A stretch of DNA of 11,959 nucleotides. It comes from an uncultured Planctomycetaceae bacterium (lineage in GTDB: Bacteria > Planctomycetota > Planctomycetia > Pirellulales > Pirellulaceae). The first letter of the stretch is position 1. Every line of letters begins with the position of its first letter. Position numbers and translations under genes: made by a program. Positions 7,593 to 11,959 of this stretch are shown here, in pieces. The notes below the pieces were generated by a model. The model made no database searches and was not told the origin of the DNA. It saw only the letters and a list, made by a program, of their open reading frames with translations. The stretch lies in NCBI GenBank assembly GCA_937967755.1, contig CALBTA010000442.1, forward strand, positions 1 through 11,959, in the 5' to 3' direction.

Positions 7593-8346
7593 GGTAACCT
7601 TTGTCCTTCAAGTGTTTGGCCAACCCAACGAGGGCCTCGTTGAAAGCGTAACTCACCTGACGTTTGGTAAGTTCGCCCTTCTGATCAGGGTCAGCATTGA
7701 TCAGGTCGGTCAACTTCGGTATCGGCGGCCAACACCCGTTGGCGGCAAACCAAATGGTGGCGGCTTTCAGCACAGTTCTGCGCCGGTGCGGCAATTTTTT
7801 GTCATCGCAATAGCGCAAGATGTCTCGCAAAATTTGGTTCCAACGAACGGCGCTCGCCGGAACAGTGGGATCGTCGCCCTCCCCTGCGGCAACTTCCTCC
7901 CAGGCGATGTCCACGTTAATGGCTTGATCCCGTTTGTGCCGCCGCAGAACGTCGACAAACTTGAACAGGGCAATCGTCCGCAAGTACGGCCCCAAGTCGC
8001 CTTGGCGATACTTGATGTTTCCGCTCATTGCATTCCCCGTGAACGCGAGGCAAGTCTCCTGCAAGATATCTTCTAGCGTCTCGCGGCGAAATATCGCATT
8101 TCTTGTGCCGTTCCAATGACAAATGAGCCCCCACAGTCCGGCGCTGTGGTAGAGCCACGCTTGCTCTGCCCCTTCGCGCCGCTTCTTCTTAAACCTGCTC
8201 GAAAGTAACGGCAGTGTTTCGGAGTCAGGCTTGCCGTGGCCGTAATCTGGCATGAACGCTCTCCGTAAGGCGGATGTGATCTCGTCGAAATCATCGTGGT
8301 AGTTGATCTCATCTGACGCTCCTTCGTCGAAAGCGAAATTACGCAT
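7585..8346 (-). CDS. Divergent sigma-70-family (ECF-like) protein
   Basis: 253 residues from ATG 8346. The frame continues upstream to 8496, but that part crosses AT-rich intergenic sequence and lacks family features. Residues about 90-140 resemble sigma region 2: LEDILQETCLAF, then LGPYLRTIALFKFVDVLRRHKRD, matching the usual DLxQExFL...FxxWLxxIAxNxxxDxxRR pattern. The C-terminal part (about 183-253) carries a basic helix, LPHRRRTVLKAATIWFA, and a possible helix-turn-helix around LTKRQVSYAFNEALVGLAKHL, but it is a poor match to region 4 and has a proline-rich insert (WPPIPKL). It probably binds RNA polymerase and a small set of promoters, perhaps its own divergent region. Its stop overlaps the kinase start, so kinase and sigma-like factor are made together, a recurring arrangement in planctomycetes. 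A DNA-binding regulator that no longer acts as a sigma factor is the alternative. Confidence 0.72.
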   Translation of the reverse strand: MRNFAFDEGASDEINYHDDFDEITSALRRAFMPDYGHGKPDSETLPLLSSRFKKKRREGAEQAWLYHSAGLWGLICHWNGTRNAIFRRETLEDILQETCLAFTGNAMSGNIKYRQGDLGPYLRTIALFKFVDVLRRHKRDQAINVDIAWEEVAAGEGDDPTVPASAVRWNQILRDILRYCDDKKLPHRRRTVLKAATIWFAANGCWPPIPKLTDLINADPDQKGELTKRQVSYAFNEALVGLAKHLKDKGYRD

Positions 8347-8582
8347 CTTTGATATAGAACTCGTGGCGGATCGGGGGTTTGACAAAAATTCTTCTGAAAT
8401 TTTTGGAAAACCCGATTTGCCACACAGCAATACCTTTGGGTGGTGCTTCCCCCTTCCTGATTTTTCTAACAATTCCGCGCGCTTTTTTTGTCGCATCGGC
8501 TGCCGGCGACGAGTCCCCTTTCAGTGACCAACAACAAGTTCAGGCCACTTGCTGACATGGATCCACTAACGCGGGAGCAATC
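8347..8582. promoter_or_regulatory. Divergent promoter region of the ubiquitin-like locus, with AT-rich palindrome
   Basis: This 236-base gap separates the sigma-like/kinase pair (minus) from the RING-E1-E2-Ubl genes (plus), so both promoters must lie here unless transcription starts further off. It is visibly AT-richer than its surroundings. At 8383-8405 a perfect 8-bp inverted repeat, CAAAAATT...AATTTTTG, flanks a 7-base loop CTTCTGA, a plausible operator. TTGACA at 8379-8384 is a good plus-strand -35 box by letter, but no convincing -10 follows at the right distance. GGGAG at 8573-8577 is the ribosome-binding site of the first plus-strand gene. Confidence 0.5.
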
Positions 8583-9092
8583 ATGGCAACAATCTTGCGG
8601 TTTACGGCCGGCGGCTTTTTGCCCGAGCCAATCTCAGGCGAAGGGCGGCAAGTTTTGGCGGGTGAAACGGTGCTTGTGTCGTTCCAGGACAGTTCGCGCA
8701 GCCAATACATTCTTGTTAGCCAAGACGGCGAGAAAACGCAAGTAAATGGTGAGCCGCTCGTCGGTGGGCTGCGGGTTTTGCGGCATCGGGATGAACTGCT
8801 GGTCGAGGGGGATCGGCTTTACTTTTCCGCACAAACGACGCCCGTGGTCGAAGCCTATCAGCACCAGGGGGATGCGAAGCCGCCGCGCTGCCCAATCTGC
8901 CGGGCGGAAATTAAAGATGGCGATTTAGTCGTCCGCTGCCCCGGTTGCACGCGGGTTTATCACCAATCGACCGGCGTTGAGGGGCAAGACGACCGCCCCT
9001 GCTGGACCTATTGCCGCACCTGTAAGTTTTGCGAGCACCCCACGTCGCTGACCGGCGAGGATGCGTGGCAACCCGATGAGGACCTGTTGTAA
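8583..9092 (+). CDS. FHA-like + RING-like zinc-binding protein, candidate E3 ubiquitin ligase
   Basis: 169 residues; ATG preceded by GGGAG at 5 bases. The N-terminal about 85 residues are beta-strand rich and end in QVNGEPLVGGLRVLRHRDELLVEGDRL, which resembles the last strands of FHA domains (VNG...L.dGD.I). The R/S/H phosphothreonine-contact residues of canonical FHA domains are not clearly present. The C-terminal half holds a cross-brace-like cysteine set: Cys103-x2-Cys106, Cys119-x2-Cys122, His127, Cys140, Cys144, Cys147, Cys150 and His152, in CPIC...CPGCTRVYH...CWTYCRTCKFCEH. This fits the binuclear treble-clef RING families described in prokaryotes and should bind two zinc ions. As the first gene of a run with E1, E2 and a ubiquitin-like protein, it is the natural candidate for the adaptor/E3 that brings charged E2 to a substrate. 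A zinc-ribbon protein not acting as a ligase is the alternative. Confidence 0.82.
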   Translation: MATILRFTAGGFLPEPISGEGRQVLAGETVLVSFQDSSRSQYILVSQDGEKTQVNGEPLVGGLRVLRHRDELLVEGDRLYFSAQTTPVVEAYQHQGDAKPPRCPICRAEIKDGDLVVRCPGCTRVYHQSTGVEGQDDRPCWTYCRTCKFCEHPTSLTGEDAWQPDEDLL

Positions 9093-9135
9093 GAACCCGC
9101 GGCCCAAAAGACAGCGGGGGTGAGGGCCGCAAAAA

Positions 9136-9167
9136 CCCTCTCCCCCTGGGAGAGGGCAGGGTGAGGG
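9136..9167. repeat. Short intergenic palindromic repeat (CCCTCTCCC-GGGAGAGGG)
   Basis: CCCTCTCCC (9136-9144) and GGGAGAGGG (9148-9156) form a perfect 9-bp stem with a 3-base loop, followed by CAGGGTGAGGG (9157-9167); TGAGGG also precedes the stem at 9121-9126. Units of this type are scattered widely in intergenic DNA of several bacterial phyla. Here it lies between the RING-like and E1-like genes, where the stable hairpin could reduce read-through or alter mRNA stability and so set the ratio of the two products. Confidence 0.75.
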
Positions 9168-9192
9168 CAATCAAACCAACCCACATCAATCA

Positions 9193-10218
9193 ATGCCAAA
9201 CAACATCACCAACACCGCTGACAACGCCACCATCGTTGGCCGATTCGAAGATGCCCGCGTGCTGATCGCCGGGTTGGGCAATATCGGTTCGCAATTGGCA
9301 TCGCTGTTGGCCCACAGCGTGGCGGCGATGCGGTTGGTCGATCGCGACGTGGTCGAGGCCCGCAATCTTCAGAATCAACACTTCGGGCCGGAAGACGTAG
9401 GCCGCGCGAAGGTCGATGCCATCGCCGATCGCCTGCAACGGCAAGCCCCGAACCTTCATGTCGAACGCCGGAACAGTGACCTGGAAGATTTGCCCGGGGG
9501 CGACTTCGCTGACATCGACCTGGTGTTCGGCGCACTGGATTCACTCGCCGCCCGGCGAGCGCTCAGCGAGAAGGCCTACCCGTTGCGGGTCGCCTACATC
9601 GACGGCGCGGTGGGCCTACCGTTTGACGTGCGGGTGCAAGTCTTGCTGCCCGGCGCTGCGTGCCTGCAATGCAGTTGGGGCACGGCCCAGTACCAGCAGA
9701 TTTCCACCGAATACCCGTGCGAAGTCGGCGGCTCACCGGCAGCGCCGCCAACGGGCACTTCCGCCGCGGTGGGGGCAGCGACCGCCGCCATCATGGCGGC
9801 CCAAGCGGCGCGGCTGATGGCGGCTGATAACCCACCCACGGAAAGCTACGAAATCACCGGCGATTTACTTTCGGGGCGCATCACATGCGGCAATCGGAAG
9901 CGGAACGACCAATGCCGTTACCTACACCAACTTCCGGCGCAAATCGTCCCGCTGGCCGTTCCGTTTGCCGACGCGACGGTCGCCGACTTGCTGGCCGGCG
10001 TGGATGAAATTGCCAGCGGTAGTGCCGTGCAGTTACGGCTTCGCCGCGGAATTTTGGCGGCCGGCCTGTTTGGCGAAAACTCGCTTACGTCCTCTGAACA
10101 GTTGTTTGGTGATCGGCACCGCACGCTGTGCGAGTTTGGGTTTGCCGAAAAAGACCACGTCGCCATCCAAGCCGGCGAAGGCCGCCGGCCGATCCATATC
10201 TCCTTCACAAACACCTAG
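9193..10218 (+). CDS. ThiF/E1-like ubiquitin-like-protein activating enzyme
   Basis: 341 residues. Rossmann adenylation domain at about 20-215: RVLIAGLGNIGSQLA with GxGxxG at 27-32, the ribose-binding Asp50 in LVDRDVVEARNLQNQHF, Lys73 in VGRAKVDA, and Asp116 in FGALDSLAARR. A metal-binding pair CLQC (157-160) is followed by Cys176 in EYPCEVGG ahead of the helix GTSAAVGAATAAIMAAQAARLM, the place of the catalytic or fourth cysteine in ThiF/MoeB/E1 proteins. A second Cys pair (232 and 241) in ITCGNRKRNDQC probably completes the zinc site. Residues about 250-341 form an extra C-terminal domain. The N-terminal RYxRQ helix and the Arg of NLxRQ (here Asn61) used by MoeB-type enzymes are missing. Expected reaction: ATP-dependent adenylation of the Ubl C-terminus, then thioester transfer to the E2. 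The E2 gene starts 10 bases downstream. No clear Shine-Dalgarno site; no earlier in-frame start was found. Confidence 0.9.
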   Translation: MPNNITNTADNATIVGRFEDARVLIAGLGNIGSQLASLLAHSVAAMRLVDRDVVEARNLQNQHFGPEDVGRAKVDAIADRLQRQAPNLHVERRNSDLEDLPGGDFADIDLVFGALDSLAARRALSEKAYPLRVAYIDGAVGLPFDVRVQVLLPGAACLQCSWGTAQYQQISTEYPCEVGGSPAAPPTGTSAAVGAATAAIMAAQAARLMAADNPPTESYEITGDLLSGRITCGNRKRNDQCRYLHQLPAQIVPLAVPFADATVADLLAGVDEIASGSAVQLRLRRGILAAGLFGENSLTSSEQLFGDRHRTLCEFGFAEKDHVAIQAGEGRRPIHISFTNT

Positions 10219-10228
10219 CGCAATAGCC

Positions 10229-10837
10229 ATGGCGGAAACACCCACAACCATCGAAACCTACCAACCGGATCCGCCGGCGGATCATCGCGACCTGATGATC
10301 GCGGCCGGCTCAGGCCCGGAGCCGCGGTTCGATCCCATTATGCAGGCGTTGCTGCTGGAAAACTACAACGAGTTGAAGCAGCGCTGCGCCGTATCAAACG
10401 GGCTGCTCAGCTTCGCCAGCTTGGGGCTGAACCTGCCTTGGCTTTACCGCCTGACGTTCGACACGCGCGGCTTTGCCCGCGAAGCCGACGGCGAGGTCGT
10501 CAGCATCGACCGTCACGTCGTGGCGTTGCGGTTCCTGCCCGACTACCTGCGCGATCCCAACCGCTTCGCCATGTTGCGGCTGGTCGAACCGGCGAACCTG
10601 TTCCACCCCAACATCCGCGACGGCGGAATTTGCTTGCAGATTCACGATGGGGGTTCGCTGATTCAGATCGCCCAAAGCCTGCACGACCTGTTCCGCTGGC
10701 GGTTGCGGCAATACGACGAGCGCGACGCGATGAACCCGGCCGCCTGCGCTTGGGGCCGGGCCAACATCGACCAGCCGATTGACGACCGCCCGCTGTTTGG
10801 CAAGCGGGTGAAGCTCACGTGGGAAGCGGCAACTTAA
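10229..10837 (+). CDS. E2-like ubiquitin-conjugating enzyme (UBC fold)
   Basis: 202 residues from ATG 10229, the first start after the E1 stop; an open frame reaches back to 9965 but only as a shadow of the E1 gene. The UBC core is recognisable at about 40-172: helix 1 (LLLENYNELKQRC), strands around WLYRLTFDT and VVALRFLPDYL, then the hallmark LFHPNIRDGGICLQI with the HPN motif at 126-128 and the catalytic cysteine Cys135. Next come a helix, SLIQIAQSLHDLF, and the segment DERDAMNPAACAW, equivalent to the conserved PxxPxNxxA of eukaryotic E2s. The spacing from Asn128 to Cys135 is one residue shorter than in typical eukaryotic E2s. It should accept the Ubl from the E1 as a thioester and transfer it to target lysines with the RING-like partner. 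An N-terminal extension of about 35 residues and a C-terminal tail of about 30 flank the core. Identification is strong. Confidence 0.93.
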   Translation: MAETPTTIETYQPDPPADHRDLMIAAGSGPEPRFDPIMQALLLENYNELKQRCAVSNGLLSFASLGLNLPWLYRLTFDTRGFAREADGEVVSIDRHVVALRFLPDYLRDPNRFAMLRLVEPANLFHPNIRDGGICLQIHDGGSLIQIAQSLHDLFRWRLRQYDERDAMNPAACAWGRANIDQPIDDRPLFGKRVKLTWEAAT

Positions 10838-10862
10838 CCGAACAGATCGCGAAAGCAACGCA

Positions 10863-11324
10863 ATGACCGCAACGATCAACGACATCGACCAGTTCGAACT
10901 GATTTACACATTGGCCGAATCGGGGCACGAGTTCGTGCGGGACGAAGACGACGCAAACCGCTGGCGGGCCGCGGTCAACGACCCGCGCGTGGGCCGCATT
11001 GACCTCGTTGCCGAAATGCGGCCCGACGGCGTGCAACTGCAAGCTGCCGCGGCGTCTTGGAAAACTGGTTTGACGAAGAAGTCGAAAGCGGCAGTCGACC
11101 TGTACTTGCCAGCCGCCCAGCGGCAACTGGGCGGCGTGAAGTTGAAGGCGGAAGACACCACGGCATTCGCGGAAGCGACTGCCGCGGCTGACAAACTGGA
11201 CTCGGAACTGCCCGCTGCCATCCAGGCGGTGGTTGCGGCATGCCGCCAAACCCGACGCGAACTGGGCGCGCTGGCCGACCCGCATCTGGCGGCGGTTTAC
11301 ATCGAAACACAGGAGAGAAATTAA
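10863..11324 (+). CDS. Unrecognised protein of the ubiquitin-like locus
   Basis: 153 residues from ATG 10863, 25 bases after the E2 gene on the same strand and followed by the Ubl gene, so probably co-transcribed. I do not recognise a family. The N-terminal part (about 1-85) mixes predicted strands and helices (FELIYTLAES, RIDLVAEMRPDGVQLQAAAASW). The C-terminal part (about 98-145) is Ala-rich and helical (AFAEATAAADKLDSELPAAIQAVVAA), possibly a coiled coil. It has one cysteine (Cys127), no signal peptide, no membrane segment, and no JAMM (HxH...D) or cysteine-protease motif, so it does not look like a deconjugating peptidase. It may be a substrate, adaptor or scaffold for the conjugation enzymes (inference from position only). 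Confidence 0.8.
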   Translation: MTATINDIDQFELIYTLAESGHEFVRDEDDANRWRAAVNDPRVGRIDLVAEMRPDGVQLQAAAASWKTGLTKKSKAAVDLYLPAAQRQLGGVKLKAEDTTAFAEATAAADKLDSELPAAIQAVVAACRQTRRELGALADPHLAAVYIETQERN

Positions 11325-11329
11325 CCCCC

Positions 11330-11385
11330 GTAGCGGAAGTTCCAAAACTTCCGCGGACCCTCGGAGCTCTGGCGAGTTCCGCTAC
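11330..11385. repeat. Nested palindromic intergenic repeat (GTAGCGGAA ... TTCCGCTAC)
   Basis: The outer arms GTAGCGGAA (11330-11338) and TTCCGCTAC (11377-11385) are perfect inverted repeats. Inside them, GCGGAAGT (11333-11340) and ACTTCCGC (11347-11354) can form an alternative hairpin. It fills the gap between the hypothetical gene and the Ubl gene. The ends match those of the hairpin at 4510-4537, so it looks like a dispersed repeat of this genome. It could set Ubl expression apart from the upstream enzymes. Confidence 0.75.
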
Positions 11386-11412
11386 CTCACCCTTTGCAAC
11401 AGGAGCATGCCT

Positions 11413-11700
11413 ATGGTTGCCCAAACGGAAACGATGACGCTGGACGTGGAAGATTTCTCTTCGCAAGTTCGGCGGCGGGCACGCAACATCCCGCGGAGCG
11501 CGACGGTCGATGACCTGATCGAAAGCATTCGCGGTGATATGCAACTGCCCGAACAAGACGCCCAAGGACGCCCAGTTCAGTACGGCGCGCTTTCGGCGCG
11601 CGGCGACGTGCTGAATGCTACGGACCGCATTGGCGATGTCTTGGAAAACGAAGAAGTCGTCTCGCTGACCAAATCGGTCACCGCCGGCGGCAACGTGTGA
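11413..11700 (+). CDS. Ubiquitin-like beta-grasp protein with C-terminal Gly-Gly + 2-residue tail
   Basis: 95 residues. The start ATG 11413 is chosen over ATG 11407 because AGGAG (11401-11405) lies 7 bases before the former and only 1 base before the latter. The pattern follows ubiquitin: strand MTLDVEDF (8-15), a second strand near ARNIPRSA, the main helix TVDDLIESIRGDM (31-43), then LP..D..GRPVQYGALSARGDVL (45-67; compare the IPPDQQRLIFAGKQL region of ubiquitin), IGDVLENEEVVSL (73-85) and the C-terminal strand leading to AGGNV (91-95). Gly92-Gly93 is the expected conjugation site, so the last two residues, Asn-Val, would have to be removed first. The gene has its own strong ribosome-binding site, unlike the enzymes upstream, as expected for a modifier needed in excess. 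It is the likely substrate of the E1/E2 pair encoded upstream. Confidence 0.87.
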   Translation: MVAQTETMTLDVEDFSSQVRRRARNIPRSATVDDLIESIRGDMQLPEQDAQGRPVQYGALSARGDVLNATDRIGDVLENEEVVSLTKSVTAGGNV

Positions 11701-11727
11701 TCCGGCCCTGCGGCAACGGAGGGCATC

Positions 11728-11829
11728 TTGATCTTCTGGCGACCGCCACCGCGCAGGCGGCGCCGGAAGGTCGATTTAGCCGTTTGGCTCGGATTGTCAT
11801 TGTCGGAATCGATCTTGGCGAAAGGCTAG
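11728..11829 (+). CDS. Possible 33-residue basic small protein
   Basis: TTG start with GGAGGG (11718-11723) 4 bases upstream, 33 codons to TAG. The product begins MIFWRPPP, continues with an Arg/Lys run (residues 9-14) and then a hydrophobic/serine stretch (VDLAVWLGLSLSESILAKG). It lies 27 bases after the Ubl gene. A competing frame, GTG 11697 to TGA 11870 (57 codons), overlaps the Ubl stop as GTGA but runs into the inverted repeat. Neither resembles a known family; this is a weak call. Confidence 0.2.
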   Translation: MIFWRPPPRRRRRKVDLAVWLGLSLSESILAKG

Positions 11830-11842
11830 TTCATCGTCCTCC

Positions 11843-11918
11843 TACTCGTCTTCTCGTACTCGAAGGGTGAGTCTGGCGTCTGCCATCGAGTACGAGAAGA
11901 CGAGTACGAAAAGACGAG
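11843..11918. repeat. Large inverted repeat, 21-bp perfect arms, with 14-bp tandem units
   Basis: The arm 11843-11863 (TACTCGTCTTCTCGTACTCGA) and the arm 11886-11906 are exact reverse complements around a 22-base loop. The loop itself contains TGGC...GCCA. The right arm runs into two 14-mers differing by one base (TACGAGAAGACGAG and TACGAAAAGACGAG, 11891-11918). The transcript would form a very stable hairpin that could end or protect the Ubl operon mRNA. There is no T-run directly after, so it is not a classic terminator. It is the main feature of the otherwise gene-poor 11701-11959. Confidence 0.85.
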
Positions 11919-11959
11919 GACGAGAGATTATTTCGGTCCACACTAATCAAGTCTTAACC

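Noticed and set aside
6582..7643. 353-codon open frame on the plus strand
   Set aside because: Exactly antisense to the kinase gene, which has full catalytic motifs. The product is compositionally biased (Val/His/Arg) and matches no family.
9193..10218. E1-like gene as a thiamine or molybdopterin biosynthesis protein (ThiF/MoeB)
   Set aside because: No thi or moa/moe genes nearby, an adjacent clear E2, and missing MoeB-type arginines point to Ubl conjugation instead.
9965..10228. N-terminal extension of the E2-like frame into the E1 gene
   Set aside because: It overlaps the E1 coding sequence in another frame and has no similarity to E2 proteins; the start at 10229 just after the E1 stop is far more natural.
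10863..11324. Unknown protein as a JAB/JAMM deubiquitinase
   Set aside because: No HxH...D metal motif (only two histidines, far apart) and no protease signature.

Overview
The window looks like a stretch of a planctomycete chromosome (Pirellula/Rhodopirellula-like bacterium). This is inferred from the GC-rich coding sequence, weak or missing Shine-Dalgarno sites, a secreted sulfatase, an ECF sigma/anti-sigma pair, a Ser/Thr kinase coupled to a sigma-like gene, a DUF447-like protein, and short palindromic intergenic repeats. No rRNA, tRNA, CRISPR, integrase or transposase was recognised.

Left part (1-6038): a minus-strand operon runs ECF sigma factor (1885-1202), membrane-anchored zinc-free anti-sigma (1146-622) and a secreted hypothetical protein that leaves the window at base 1. 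Divergent from it, on the plus strand, lie an HspQ/YccV-like protein (2075-2413), an exported trypsin-like serine protease (2579-3511), a DUF447-family protein (about 3618-4163) and a small PEGA-like beta-strand protein (4229-4513). A secreted sulfatase (5999-4548, minus) converges on these across a hairpin.

Right part (6072-11700), the main interest: a divergent locus that appears to encode a compact ubiquitin-like conjugation system and its control genes. On the plus strand, in order: a FHA-like + RING-like zinc-binding protein (candidate E3, 8583-9092), a ThiF/E1-like adenylating enzyme (9193-10218), a convincing E2/UBC-fold conjugating enzyme with HPN motif and catalytic Cys (10229-10837), an unrecognised 153-residue protein (10863-11324), and a 95-residue ubiquitin-like beta-grasp protein ending in Ala-Gly-Gly-Asn-Val (11413-11700). 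On the minus strand, transcribed away from the same intergenic region, are a divergent sigma-70-like protein (8346-7585) and a Ser/Thr kinase (7592-6072), overlapping by 8 bases. An AT-rich palindrome sits in the shared promoter region (8383-8405).

Proposed working model (inference): E1 activates the Ubl at its Gly-Gly after the Asn-Val tail is removed, passes it to the E2 cysteine, and the RING-like protein directs it to targets. Its FHA-like N-terminus may respond to phosphorylation by the neighbouring kinase. No deubiquitinase or JAB peptidase is present in the window.

The last 259 bases (11701-11959) hold no confident gene: one weak 33-codon ORF with a good ribosome-binding site and a large inverted repeat.
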